A stretch of 64,000 nt of DNA, from NCBI RefSeq assembly GCF_013035315.1, contig NZ_WQHP01000007.1, positions 1 to 64,000 of the forward strand, in the 5' to 3' direction. This stretch comes from Ruegeria arenilitoris. GTDB taxonomy: Bacteria; Pseudomonadota; Alphaproteobacteria; Rhodobacterales; Rhodobacteraceae. The notes beneath the pieces were generated by a model. The model did not search any database. It had not been told where the DNA came from and was given only the letters and a program-made list of their open reading frames with translations. Positions 26,155 through 35,428 of this stretch are shown one piece after another. Every line of letters starts with the position of its first letter. Position 1 is the first letter of the stretch. A program made the translations under genes and the position numbers.

Positions 26155-26424
26155 ATGCTGATCGCCCTTATCGCCCGTGACAAGGACGGCGCGCTGCAAA
26201 CCCGGCTGGACAATCGCGCAGCCCATCTGGCGTATATCGAGGAAACCGGTGTCGTCGCGCAGGCCGGTCCACTGCTGGACGGAGACGCGATGATCGGATC
26301 ATTGATCATTCTCGAGGTCGAAGACATGGCCGCCGCACAAAACTGGGCGGATAACGATCCCTACGCAAAAGCGGGCCTGTTCCAGTCGGTTGACCTGATC
26401 GCGTGGAAGAAGGTCATAGGCTGA
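26155..26424 (+). CDS. YciI-family protein
   Basis: An 89-residue YciI-like ferredoxin-fold protein (dimeric alpha/beta barrel superfamily). It has the expected LIALIARDKDGALQTRLDNRAAHLAYIEE start, the GPLLDG turn and an ADNDPYAKAGLF C-terminal motif with the conserved His and Asp. YciI homologues are small enzymes or binding proteins of mostly unknown substrate. It sits in the gpsA operon and its TGA overlaps the next ATG. Confidence 0.88.
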   Translation: MLIALIARDKDGALQTRLDNRAAHLAYIEETGVVAQAGPLLDGDAMIGSLIILEVEDMAAAQNWADNDPYAKAGLFQSVDLIAWKKVIG

Positions 26425-26846
26425 TGGCGTACTGGCTGTTCAAATCCGAGCCATCGACCTGGAGCTGGGACCAACAGGTTGCCAAAGGGGATGCAGGCGA
26501 AGAGTGGGACGGCGTGCGCAACTATCAGGCGCGCAATTTTATGCGTCAGATGGCGTTGGGCGACCGGGGGTTCTTTTACCACTCGCAAAAGGACAAGGCG
26601 ATTGTCGGCATTGTCGAGGTTTGCGCCGAGGCGCATCCCGACAGCACCACAGATGATGAGCGCTGGGAATGCGTGGACATCAAGGCCGTTCGGCCCTTTG
26701 AAACTTCGGTCACGCTAGACCAGATCAAGGCCGAGGAACGTCTGGCCGAGATGGTCTTGGTGAAAAACTCGCGCTTGTCCGTTCAACCCGTCACCGAGGC
26801 GGAATGGCGGGTGATCTGTGCGCTGGGAGAAACTCAAGCGGACTGA
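26424..26846 (+). CDS. EVE-domain protein
   Basis: A 140-residue EVE domain protein. EVE belongs to the PUA-like fold, which reads modified bases in DNA or RNA. Seen: MAYWLFKSEPSTWSW, GVRNYQARNFMRQMALGD, FFYHSQKDKAIVGIVEV, LVKNSRLSVQPV. These aromatic and polar residues line the base pocket. EVE proteins occur both as housekeeping single-domain proteins and in restriction systems; this one is the housekeeping type, coupled to yciI by a TGATG junction. The start is ATG 26424; the in-frame upstream extension is inside yciI. Confidence 0.92.
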   Translation: MAYWLFKSEPSTWSWDQQVAKGDAGEEWDGVRNYQARNFMRQMALGDRGFFYHSQKDKAIVGIVEVCAEAHPDSTTDDERWECVDIKAVRPFETSVTLDQIKAEERLAEMVLVKNSRLSVQPVTEAEWRVICALGETQAD

Positions 26847-26851
26847 CTGCG

Positions 26852-26888
26852 AAAAAAGGGAAGGCCCTGACCGATGCAGAACCTTCCC
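26852..26888 (-). terminator. Leftward intrinsic terminator
   Basis: GGGAAGG pairs with CCTTCCC around a 17-base loop, and on the minus strand a run of six T follows. It points leftward, toward the EVE gene, beyond the first terminator of the DUF2853 gene. Confidence 0.55.
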
Positions 26889-26995
26889 TACCCCGCGTGC
26901 TCCCAACTCACCACACGCGTATGGAAATTATGGCTCTGACCGTCCTGGTCGCTGTCTGACACGAACCGACCCTGCGGGCGCAGTTCAAACAGCAA
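26888..26995 (-). CDS. Possible small protein between two leftward terminators
   Basis: A 35-codon minus-strand frame from TTG 26995 to TAG 26888, without any ATG. The product contains LFELRPQGRFVSDSDQDGQ and ends VVSWEHAG, a composition more protein-like than the other frames here. It lies between the terminator after DUF2853 and a second leftward terminator, so something may be transcribed separately. I do not recognise a family; an RNA product or a gene remnant is equally possible. Confidence 0.25.
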   Translation of the reverse strand: MLFELRPQGRFVSDSDQDGQSHNFHTRVVSWEHAG

Positions 26996-27001
26996 GTGTC
27001 T

Positions 27002-27036
27002 AAAATTGAAAACGCCCGCCAGAGGACTGACGGGCG
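27002..27036 (-). terminator. Terminator of the DUF2853 gene
   Basis: CGCCCGTCAGTCCTCTGGCG forms a GC-rich stem with the following GGGCG-type arm, followed on the minus strand by TTTTCAATTTT, 22 bases after the gene's stop. Confidence 0.75.
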
Positions 27037-27057
27037 TGGCGGATGAGTTTGACGGGC

Positions 27058-27399
27058 TTAGCCGTAGACCGACTCTTTGCCGAAATGCTTTGTCAGCATG
27101 TAATAAACGACGGCGCGATACTTGTTGCGCTCGGACATGCCATAGGTTTCCAGAACCTTGTTGATCCCTTCCATCAGTTCAGGGCCATCCGCCAGGCCCA
27201 GCTTTTTGATGAGAAAGTTGTTTTTTACCGTTTCCAGCTCACCTTCCTGGCTGGCCGCGACGGTCGATGCGTCCGCGTCATAGATGGCCGGTCCGCAGCC
27301 GATCGTGACTTTGGTCAGCAAGTCCATATCTGCGTCCATACCGCATTTGGATTTCAGATCCTCGGCATATTTTGCGATCAGCTCGTCGCGTTTTCCCAT
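27058..27399 (-). CDS. DUF2853 family protein
   Basis: A 113-residue helical protein beginning MGKRDELIAKYAEDLK and ending LTKHFGKESVYG, matching the DUF2853 family of small proteins common in Alphaproteobacteria and Bacteroidetes. No enzymatic motif is visible, and the role is unknown. ATG 27399 has a GGGAGATAAC ribosome site; an in-frame start at 27558 adds a non-conserved stretch. Single-gene unit with its own terminator. Confidence 0.8.
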   Translation of the reverse strand: MGKRDELIAKYAEDLKSKCGMDADMDLLTKVTIGCGPAIYDADASTVAASQEGELETVKNNFLIKKLGLADGPELMEGINKVLETYGMSERNKYRAVVYYMLTKHFGKESVYG

Positions 27400-27548
27400 G
27401 GTTATCTCCCGGTTGAAATTCGTTTTCTGGCCACTCCAGCGCCGCTGACACGGTAACGGGCGCGGGAATTTGCACAAAGGGAAAAATTTTTCGGCATTCC
27501 CCCTTAGCTCGGTTACGCGTGATCGGGGGCTTGATTTAAGCTGTCCTT

Positions 27549-27570
27549 TATTTAACAATATTGTTAAATA
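27549..27570 (+). promoter_or_regulatory. Perfect 22-base palindrome, operator candidate
   Basis: The sequence TTTAACAATATTGTTAAA extends two bases further on each side as a perfect palindrome. It lies 31 bases before the DUF899 gene start and overlaps where a promoter is expected. The AT-rich dyad is typical of a dimeric repressor site; the regulator is not identified. Confidence 0.55.
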
Positions 27571-27600
27571 TTAGTTTCATTCGAAGTTCAGGAGGCCACC

Positions 27601-28248
27601 ATGCCCGTATCGCTACCGAACGAAAGCCCGCAATACCGAGCCGCCAGAAACGCTCTGCTGACAGCCGAAGCGGAATTGCGCGCCCAGATCGAACAGGTCG
27701 CAAATTTGCGGCGCGGTCTTCCCAAAGGTGGAACTGTTCCGCAGGACTATACGTTCCGCTCCGAACACGGTGCGCCGGCGCCGCTTTCGTCTCTGTTCGG
27801 GTCGCATGACACCTTGGCCATCTACTCGCTCATGTACGGACCAGACGCAGAGGCACCCTGCCCCATGTGTTCGGCGTTTCTGGACGGTTTGAATGGGCAG
27901 ATTGCTCATATCTCGCACAAGATTGCATTTGCGGTGGTGGCTCAAAATACCAGCGAAAAACTCGTGGACCTGAAGGCGCGCATGGGTTGGAGTGACCTGC
28001 CCCTCTATTCCGCATTAGGAACAGATTATCAGCGCGACTATCTGGCCGAATCCGAAGACGGCAGCCAATTGCCGATCCTGAACGTTTTTCAACGTGATCA
28101 GGACGGTATTCACCATTTCTGGAGTTCTGAATTGTTCTTTGAACCCAGCGATTGGCACCCGCGGCACGTAGATGCAGCCTGGCCCCTTTGGAACATTCTG
28201 GATTTCACTCCGCAAGGACGCGGGGATTTCTTTCCGTCGTTGCGGTGA
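27601..28248 (+). CDS. DUF899-family thioredoxin-like protein
   Basis: A 215-residue protein of the DUF899 (AAE_thioredoxin-like) family. An N-terminal helical region with ARNALLTAEAELRAQIEQVA is followed by a thioredoxin-like fold with LAIYSLMYGPDAEAPCPMCSAFLDGL (about 77-102), placing a CPMC pair at the redox position. Family members often show W-P-R motifs such as WHPRHVDAAWPLWNILDFTPQGRGDFFP at the C-terminus, as here. The substrate is unknown. Start ATG 27601 follows AGGAGG. Single gene under a palindromic operator candidate. Confidence 0.85.
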   Translation: MPVSLPNESPQYRAARNALLTAEAELRAQIEQVANLRRGLPKGGTVPQDYTFRSEHGAPAPLSSLFGSHDTLAIYSLMYGPDAEAPCPMCSAFLDGLNGQIAHISHKIAFAVVAQNTSEKLVDLKARMGWSDLPLYSALGTDYQRDYLAESEDGSQLPILNVFQRDQDGIHHFWSSELFFEPSDWHPRHVDAAWPLWNILDFTPQGRGDFFPSLR

Positions 28249-28256
28249 AGGCTGAC

Positions 28257-29006
28257 CTATCGGCAGTATCCCCAGCCAGGACCCTGCAGGTGAAAATGGT
28301 TCGCGTGCAAACGATTGAAGTCTGTTCCCAAAACGACCCGAAACCAGTCACAGGCTCCTTGCCATATCTCGCGCAAGAATACGCCTTCAGGTCCTTCGTT
28401 GCCCCAATCCGAAAGCAAGGTTAGGCTGCGCCCATCGGCAAATTGCAAACCAACGATGTCAATGGAATCCGCCGTGGCGTGGCTGCTCCAACCACTGCCT
28501 TGATCCTGAGCGGTGCGAATCTGGCGGCAATTGTAGCTGCCTACATGCTGCAACCGGCTGACCTGTTTGCCTAACAAATCTTGTGCCGCTGGCTGGACCA
28601 CATGATGTTCCCACATGGCCAGCCGCAGGGTCGTCGCACAACTGGTTTCGACCGCCTTTACATCTGAAGTCACCAGCGCAGACAAACGGCCGCGCCCGAT
28701 GATGCCGCAATTCTCATCCACGACCAGATCCTCCATCGCATCAAAGTCGACGCCAGCTTCAGCCAGAGTGGCCCGGCACTGTGCTGGGTTCGCCAATGCG
28801 CGATTAAGCTGATACCGGGTGACTGGAGTGACCGGCGCGGTCACTTTCAACGCGCGCAGTGGGTTCCAATGCGATGGCACCGGAGTTTCCGGGTGCGCCA
28901 ACAACCACCACCCTCCTCCTATGAAAAGTATGGCGACGATGGCGATACCAAAAACGAAAGACGCCGCCGATAACAGGAATCGGCGGCGTCCAGAATGTTT
29001 ACTCAT
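28257..29006 (-). CDS. Extensin-like family protein
   Basis: A 249-residue membrane-anchored protein with an N-terminal basic stretch and transmembrane helix (about 9-34). The extensin-like C-terminal domain (about 75-249) contains CRATLAEAGVDF, CGIIGRGRLSAL, HVGSYNCR, SSHATADSIDIVGLQFADGR and ANHFHLQGPG. The histidines and aspartate in H-x7-D and H-x-H resemble zinc peptidase motifs of LAS-type peptidoglycan hydrolases. That suggests a periplasmic cell-wall role. Convergent with the DUF899 gene. Confidence 0.85.
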   Translation of the reverse strand: MSKHSGRRRFLLSAASFVFGIAIVAILFIGGGWWLLAHPETPVPSHWNPLRALKVTAPVTPVTRYQLNRALANPAQCRATLAEAGVDFDAMEDLVVDENCGIIGRGRLSALVTSDVKAVETSCATTLRLAMWEHHVVQPAAQDLLGKQVSRLQHVGSYNCRQIRTAQDQGSGWSSHATADSIDIVGLQFADGRSLTLLSDWGNEGPEGVFLREIWQGACDWFRVVLGTDFNRLHANHFHLQGPGWGYCR

Positions 29007-29019
29007 GCTTTCTTAGCAC

Positions 29020-30408
<1,389 letters not shown>

Positions 30409-30511
30409 CAGGTGCTCCATTCCGGTAAATCACAGTCCGGGCAGCCCCTAGCATTCCTTGGGGCAGGTGGCAACGCGAATGGCCGGAAACCGGGTGAACC
30501 GTCCGGTTAAA

Positions 30512-30826
30512 TCAACTTGGTTCACCCTTGAGCTCAATCTTTGGTATCGCTTCAAAAAAATCTGTGCCAACGGCGACAATACAACTAATGCCGTTCGCCT
30601 GAGTCACCAGAACCGTATAACTTCCGGTTTTTTTCGAGGTCCAAACCTCCATCACAGCCTGCGCACCGCGGGTTTTCTGCAACCCGCCAAACACCAACTC
30701 TTCCGAGTAGCTGTCCTGCAGCTTGGCGATCACATGATCGCGCTGCGCACAGTTTTTGGCGAAGGCGGGCGGCGCAGTGGCGGCCATTCCAAAGGTCAGG
30801 GCGATTGCGAACAAACGTTTGAACAT
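30512..30826 (-). CDS. Small secreted protein of unknown function
   Basis: A 104-residue protein with a clear signal peptide (MFKRLFAIALTFGMAATAPPAFA, cleavage after residue 23) and a mature part with two cysteines, CAQRDHVIAKLQDSYSEE and ISCIVAVG, that could form a disulphide. Probably periplasmic. I recognise no named family. It lies about 100 bases upstream of ahcY on the same strand, with a small stem (GCCCC/GGGGC) between them. Confidence 0.7.
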   Translation of the reverse strand: MFKRLFAIALTFGMAATAPPAFAKNCAQRDHVIAKLQDSYSEELVFGGLQKTRGAQAVMEVWTSKKTGSYTVLVTQANGISCIVAVGTDFFEAIPKIELKGEPS

Positions 30827-31029
30827 AACATGCTCCTTTCGATCCGTGTTTCGTTTCGAGAGGGCATAACTGAAAGGAGTATGCCCCCCTCAGTCCTAAT
30901 GTCGGGATCAGATCGTGTAGGTTCAAAGCACGATAGCTCAAGAAAATGTTGGCAGCATGTGATCCTGACAGGTACATCATAGCACAAAAACGCGAACTCA
31001 ACGTGTCCAACTTCACAAGGCATGGCATA

Positions 31030-31623
31030 ATGGCAACACAACCCCGAGCGTGGCAGCGGATGCTGTCTGGCCGCAGGCTGGATCTGCTGGACCCGACCCC
31101 GGTGGATATCGAGATCGAAGATATCGCGCATGGTCTTGCGTTTGTGGCGCGCTGGAACGGTCAGACGGCGGGCGATTTCGCCTATTCCGTGGCTGAACAC
31201 TCTTTGCTTGTCGAAGAGCTTTTTGGCCGTATCGCGCCCAATGCACCGGTGAAATGGCGGCTTGCAGCCCTGTTACACGACGCGCCGGAATATGTGATCG
31301 GAGATATGATCTCACCCGTCAAATCCGCCGTCGGCCCTGACTACGGTGCGCTTGATGATCGTCTGGCGGCGGCGATCCACATCCGCTTTGGGTTACCTGC
31401 TGAGGTTCCGAAAACGGTGAAACGCCAGATCAAAAAGGCCGACAAAATCAGTGCCTGGATGGAGGCGACACAGATTGCGGGGTTTTCCGAGGCCGAGGCG
31501 ACGAAATTTTTTGGCCATCCGGACAAAGCGGTGATGGAGGGGCTGGAGATCAGGCTGAGGCCGCCAGTTGACGTGCGGCGGGCCTATACCGATCGGCATC
31601 AGGCGCTACTGGACAGGATATGA
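31030..31623 (+). CDS. HD-domain phosphohydrolase (YfbR-like)
   Basis: A 197-residue HD-superfamily protein. Metal-binding residues occur as H in SVAEHSLLV (about 56-64), HD in ALLHDAPEYVIGD (about 83-95) and a later Asp in KKADKISAWMEA. This is the pattern of YfbR-type 5'-deoxynucleotidases and related nucleotide phosphohydrolases. N-terminal SGRRLDLLDPTPVDIEIEDIAHGLAFVARWNGQ is a conserved head of this subgroup. ATG 31030 is used; the upstream frame from 30946 is not conserved-looking. Monocistronic. Confidence 0.85.
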   Translation: MATQPRAWQRMLSGRRLDLLDPTPVDIEIEDIAHGLAFVARWNGQTAGDFAYSVAEHSLLVEELFGRIAPNAPVKWRLAALLHDAPEYVIGDMISPVKSAVGPDYGALDDRLAAAIHIRFGLPAEVPKTVKRQIKKADKISAWMEATQIAGFSEAEATKFFGHPDKAVMEGLEIRLRPPVDVRRAYTDRHQALLDRI

Positions 31624-31765
31624 ATCGCAACGTAAACACTGGATGTCACGAGCATACCCTGGCTATATCCTGGTCATCTCTTGAAAACGGTTTATGCGCC
31701 AAAGCGCAAACAGGTAGCTGAATGGTAAGTACTTTTGTGACGTTGAAGCATAAAGAAGTAACGTT

Positions 31766-32503
31766 TTGCAGATAAAACAGGCACAAAAAGCGGGCATCCA
31801 AATCCACCGAGCAGAACCAGAGTCATGGGTCGCTCGTGAATTGCCGCAATCGGCGCCCGAAGATGTATTCCTGAAACCGTTGTTTGAAGAAATCGAAACA
31901 CGATCAAAGCAAACTGCCACCGTCGGCGCACTGCCACTTTGGGAAGGCTATCATAAACTTGAAAACTACCCGACGGATACATCCTCATCCGCAACTCGAT
32001 CTTCTGATCAGGTGCGTACCGTGAAACGCACGGGCGAGTTTTTTGCATGGTTGGTTTGTGTCTTGAAACCAAATCAAGTCGTTGAAATCGGCAGTGCATT
32101 TGGAGTTTCTGGCATGTATTGGTGCGCAGGTCTCTCTGCCTTGCGCGCCGGGGAATTCACTGGCTTCGAACCGAATTCAGCCTGGTCCCCATATGCTAAA
32201 TCCAACATAACCGCGATTTTGAAAGACGCGAGATTGATCAAAGGGACGTTCGAAGAGAATCTGGCCGAGGCACCCGATTCCATCGATCTTGCGTTCATCG
32301 ATGCAATTCACACACCGGAATTTGTCGATACCCAGCTAAATCTAGTTCTGGAACGATCTCACAAAGGCACGTTGATCGTTCTGGATGATATCCGATTTTC
32401 CACAGAGATGTCCGACTACTGGCTGCAAGTACGCGATGACGCCCGGTTTTCAGCCGCGTTCGAGTTCACCCGCCGGGTCGGATTTCTGGAGTTCTCGGGC
32501 TGA
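31766..32503 (+). CDS. Class I SAM-dependent methyltransferase (Methyltransf_24 type)
   Basis: A 245-residue protein with a Rossmann methyltransferase core: motif I VVEIGSAFGVSGMYWCAGL (about 97-115), motif II acidic FTGFEPN, and IDLAFIDAIHTPEFV, a Methyltransf_24-like Asp-bearing strand. The substrate is unknown. The frame opens after a stop at 31751 and no ATG is available near the start, so TTG 31766 is assigned. Base composition is AT-richer than its neighbours and codon use is less biased, so recent acquisition is possible. Flanked downstream by a long hairpin. Confidence 0.7.
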   Translation: MQIKQAQKAGIQIHRAEPESWVARELPQSAPEDVFLKPLFEEIETRSKQTATVGALPLWEGYHKLENYPTDTSSSATRSSDQVRTVKRTGEFFAWLVCVLKPNQVVEIGSAFGVSGMYWCAGLSALRAGEFTGFEPNSAWSPYAKSNITAILKDARLIKGTFEENLAEAPDSIDLAFIDAIHTPEFVDTQLNLVLERSHKGTLIVLDDIRFSTEMSDYWLQVRDDARFSAAFEFTRRVGFLEFSG

Positions 32504-32522
32504 CGCCCCCTTGCATATTCAT

Positions 32523-32566
32523 ATATTCTATAGCCACCAATCAATTGAAAGGTAGCTATAGAATAT
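32523..32566. terminator. Bidirectional AT-rich terminator hairpin
   Basis: ATATTCTATAGC (32523-32534) and its exact complement (32555-32566), extended inward by ACC/GGT after one mismatch, form a long stem between the convergent methyltransferase and regA genes. Confidence 0.7.
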
Positions 32567-32591
32567 AAGGTGTTATTGACTGTTTTGAAAA

Positions 32592-33146
32592 TTACCGCGG
32601 GCTGCGCTTCGCCAAAATCCGCTGCAAAGTTCGGCGATGCATATTCAGGCGGCGCGCGGTCTCCGACACGTTCCGGTCACACAGCTCATACACCCGCTGG
32701 ATATGTTCCCAACGCACGCGGTCCGCGCTCATGGGGTTTTCTGGTGGCGGGGGCAGTTCATCGCCCTTGGCCAGTAGCGCGTTGGTGATGTCGGTAGCGT
32801 CGGCGGGTTTCGACAGGTAGTCGGTTGCTCCGATCTTGACGGCAGCAACAGCGGTTGCAATCGCGCCGTATCCGGTCAGGACCACAACCCGGCTGTCGGG
32901 GCGCTTTTCGCGCAAAACTTCGACTACGTCCAGACCGTTGCCATCCTCAAGCCGCAGGTCAACCACGGCATAGGCAGGCGGGCGAGCGGTCGAAATAGCA
33001 CGGCCTGCAGCAACAGAGCCCGCGGTTTCAACTTCGAACCCGCGTTTTTCCATGGCCTTTGCCAGACGTCTCAGAAACGGTTCGTCATCGTCCACCAAAA
33101 GCAGGGATTTGTCGGGGCCGATGTCGAGGTCAGAGCTGTCCGCCAT
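32592..33146 (-). CDS. regA: RegA/PrrA/ActR redox response regulator
   Basis: A 184-residue regulator of the RegA family. Receiver domain with acidic pocket DDD (about 19-21) and phospho-Asp63 in VVDLRLEDG, the same position as in Rhodobacter RegA. A Pro-rich linker PPPPENP is followed by a Fis-type helix-turn-helix ending VSETARRLNMHRRTLQRILAKRSPR. It controls respiration, carbon and nitrogen fixation and oxidase genes in response to redox state. In the classic layout regB is divergent and senC is upstream on the same strand. Confidence 0.97.
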   Translation of the reverse strand: MADSSDLDIGPDKSLLLVDDDEPFLRRLAKAMEKRGFEVETAGSVAAGRAISTARPPAYAVVDLRLEDGNGLDVVEVLREKRPDSRVVVLTGYGAIATAVAAVKIGATDYLSKPADATDITNALLAKGDELPPPPENPMSADRVRWEHIQRVYELCDRNVSETARRLNMHRRTLQRILAKRSPR

Positions 33147-33232
33147 ATTCTGTTCTTTCCGCTATTTCACGCCTTTGGCTTAACCATGAGTAATAGCAGC
33201 GCCATCCCAAAGGTCAAACAAGGTGTCGCCCT

Positions 33233-33853
33233 CTAGATCTTGTCCAGAAAGCAACCGACTTTATCCGCCATCTGTTCTGCGGTGTCATCGCGGTTGAAAA
33301 ACTCGATGAAACCGTCCTGAGGCGTGACCAGATAGGTAAAGGTCGAATGGTCGACCAAATAGTACTCATCGCTTTTGTCATGAGCCCGGTAATAGGTCTT
33401 GTAGGCCTGGCTTGCCGCCTTGACCTGCTCGGGCGAGCCGGTCAGCGCAATGGTCTTGCCACCCAGGTTGAACGCGTAGTCCGCAACAACTTCGGGTGTG
33501 TCGCGATCAGGGTCGATCGAGATGAATAAGGGCGTCACCGACTGGCCCCGCTCGGCCAGAATATCCACGGCTTCGGCATTGCGGGACATGTCAAACGGGC
33601 AGACATCGGGGCAGAAGGTATATCCGAAATAGACCAGCGTCGGCTCGGTGATGACATCCTTGTCGGTGACTGTTGCACCCTGACCGTCGATTAGTTCGAA
33701 CGGCCCGCCGATGGCTGCCGTGCCACCCGCAATTTGGCTGGTTCGGCACTGGGCAAACTTGTCATCCGATCCGGTGCCCCGGGTCAGCAGCCACATGGCG
33801 CCCAGACCTACGGCCAGCACGACGGTTGCAAGGATGGCATAAAGACGGACCAT
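33233..33853 (-). CDS. senC: SenC/PrrC (SCO1 family) copper chaperone
   Basis: A 206-residue membrane-anchored SCO protein. N-terminal transmembrane anchor (about 5-25), thioredoxin fold with FGYTFCPDVCPFDMSRNA, whose CxxxC binds copper, and the ligand His in VDHSTFTYL. It delivers Cu to the CuA site of cytochrome oxidase and tunes RegB signalling in Rhodobacter. ATG 33853 begins at the anchor; the frame extends upstream into the regB start region but lacks conservation there. In operon with regA. Confidence 0.93.
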   Translation of the reverse strand: MVRLYAILATVVLAVGLGAMWLLTRGTGSDDKFAQCRTSQIAGGTAAIGGPFELIDGQGATVTDKDVITEPTLVYFGYTFCPDVCPFDMSRNAEAVDILAERGQSVTPLFISIDPDRDTPEVVADYAFNLGGKTIALTGSPEQVKAASQAYKTYYRAHDKSDEYYLVDHSTFTYLVTPQDGFIEFFNRDDTAEQMADKVGCFLDKI

Positions 33854-33945
33854 GACTTCAATCCTGACGAAATAGGGGTTGTTGATCGTTTCGGCCGGGA
33901 CACCTATCAAGAAGCTCAGCCGATGCAACAGGACATAATCGACCG

Positions 33946-35343
33946 ATGGCAAATTCCAACATCACATTTTGGCGCGGTCAGGAACGCAGCAGTTGGATCC
34001 GTCTGCGTACACTGATCCTGCTGCGCTGGGTGGCGATTATTGGCCAGATCACCGCGATCACCGTGGCTCAGCACACCTATGAAATCCAGCTGGATGCTAC
34101 CTTGTGCTATCTGGCGATCGGTATTTCGGTCATGGGGAACCTGACCGCGATCCTACTGTTTCCCCGCAACAAACGCCTGTCCGAGTTTGAGAACTTTCTG
34201 ATGGTGTTGTTTGACCTGCTTCAGCTGACAGTCCTATTGTACCTCACGGGCGGGTTGAACAACCCCTTTGCCCTGTTGCTGGTGGGGCCTGTCACTATCT
34301 CGGCCAGTGTGATGAGCACGCGGTCAACGTTGATAATCGGGGGCGTAGCGATTGTTCTGACCACCTTGTTGGCCGAATTCCACCAGCCCCTGCGCACGGC
34401 TTTGGGGGCCGAGCTGGATATTCCCGACATTCTGCTGTTCGGAAACTGGGCCGCCATCGTGATCGCCATCGTCTTTCTGGGCGCGTATTCGCACCGCGTC
34501 AGTTCCGAGGTGCAGTCCATGTCCGAAGCTCTGGCCGCCACGCATATGGCACTGGCCCGTGAACAGAAGCTGACCGATCTGGGGGGTGTCGTGGCTGCCG
34601 CCGCCCACGAACTGGGGACCCCGCTCGCCACGATCAAACTGGCCAGTTCCGAATTGATCGAGGAGTTGGAAGACCGCCCCGATCTGATCGAAGACGCCGC
34701 CCTGATCCGGGAGCAGGCGAACCGTTGTCGCGATATCCTGCGCGATATGGGCCGCGCGGGCAAAGACGATCTGCATCTGCGACAGGCCCCCCTGTCCACC
34801 GTCGTCCACGAAGCGGCCGAACCGCATATCAACCGGGGCAAGACCGTACATTTCACCGAAGGCCCGGCCGAAGATGGTGATGTCCAACAACCCTCGATCC
34901 TGCGCAAGCCCGAGATCATTCACGGTCTGCGCAACCTGATCCAGAATGCGGTGGATTTTTCCCGCGATAACGTCTGGGTCGAGGCGGAATGGTCCACCAA
35001 ACAAATCACCGTCAGCATCATGGATGACGGCCGCGGCTACCCGTCTCAGATGATCGGCCGTATTGGCGATCCATTCATGCGCCGCCGCCGCAGCGAGAGT
35101 GATAAGAAGACCCGCCCGGAATACGAGGGCATGGGTTTGGGCCTTTTTATTGCCAAAACGCTGCTGGAACGCAGCGGTGCCGAGTTGGATTTTGCAAACG
35201 GCTCGGATCCCTATCAAACCCTGTCAGACCACCCTGAACGCCGGGGCGCGATCGTCAGGGTAACCTGGCCCAGAAACCTTGTGGACGCGCAGACCGGCGA
35301 TACCCCGGTTCCATCAGGCGTCAACCAGCGCTTCCAGACCTGA
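33946..35343 (+). CDS. regB: RegB/PrrB redox sensor histidine kinase
   Basis: A 465-residue kinase with six transmembrane helices (about 18-190). The ubiquinone-binding heptapeptide GGLNNPF is at 102-108. The H-box AAAAHELGTPLATIKL has His221. The redox-active Cys lies in NRCRDILRDMGRAGKDD as Cys261. G boxes are DDGRGYP and GMGLGLFIAKTLLERSGA. These match Rhodobacter RegB (His225, Cys265) with an offset of four. It phosphorylates RegA when the quinone pool is reduced. Divergent from senC-regA with about 90 bases between. Confidence 0.97.
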   Translation: MANSNITFWRGQERSSWIRLRTLILLRWVAIIGQITAITVAQHTYEIQLDATLCYLAIGISVMGNLTAILLFPRNKRLSEFENFLMVLFDLLQLTVLLYLTGGLNNPFALLLVGPVTISASVMSTRSTLIIGGVAIVLTTLLAEFHQPLRTALGAELDIPDILLFGNWAAIVIAIVFLGAYSHRVSSEVQSMSEALAATHMALAREQKLTDLGGVVAAAAHELGTPLATIKLASSELIEELEDRPDLIEDAALIREQANRCRDILRDMGRAGKDDLHLRQAPLSTVVHEAAEPHINRGKTVHFTEGPAEDGDVQQPSILRKPEIIHGLRNLIQNAVDFSRDNVWVEAEWSTKQITVSIMDDGRGYPSQMIGRIGDPFMRRRRSESDKKTRPEYEGMGLGLFIAKTLLERSGAELDFANGSDPYQTLSDHPERRGAIVRVTWPRNLVDAQTGDTPVPSGVNQRFQT

Positions 35344-35364
35344 TCACCGCCCGACGCTCCGGAG

Positions 35365-35380
35365 TTAAGACACCGTTAAC
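35365..35380 (+). promoter_or_regulatory. Perfect CtrA box (TTAA-N7-TTAAC)
   Basis: The sequence TTAAGACACCGTTAAC matches the full CtrA consensus and lies 48 bases before the start of the PAS protein. CtrA is the cell-cycle or motility master regulator of alphaproteobacteria. The match is exact; regulation is inferred. Confidence 0.6.
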
Positions 35381-35428
35381 CAATATGGCGCATAGTCTTA
35401 ACGCTTTGTTTCGCATACCGGAGAGCGC

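Noticed and set aside
26847..27057. 6S, 4.5S or tmRNA gene
   Set aside because: No match to the conserved cores of these RNAs could be found by eye; only terminator hairpins are clear.
30409..30511. SAH or SAM riboswitch upstream of ahcY
   Set aside because: Only a simple GCCCC/GGGGC stem is visible; the conserved cores of the known SAH, SAM-II or SAM/SAH riboswitches could not be matched.
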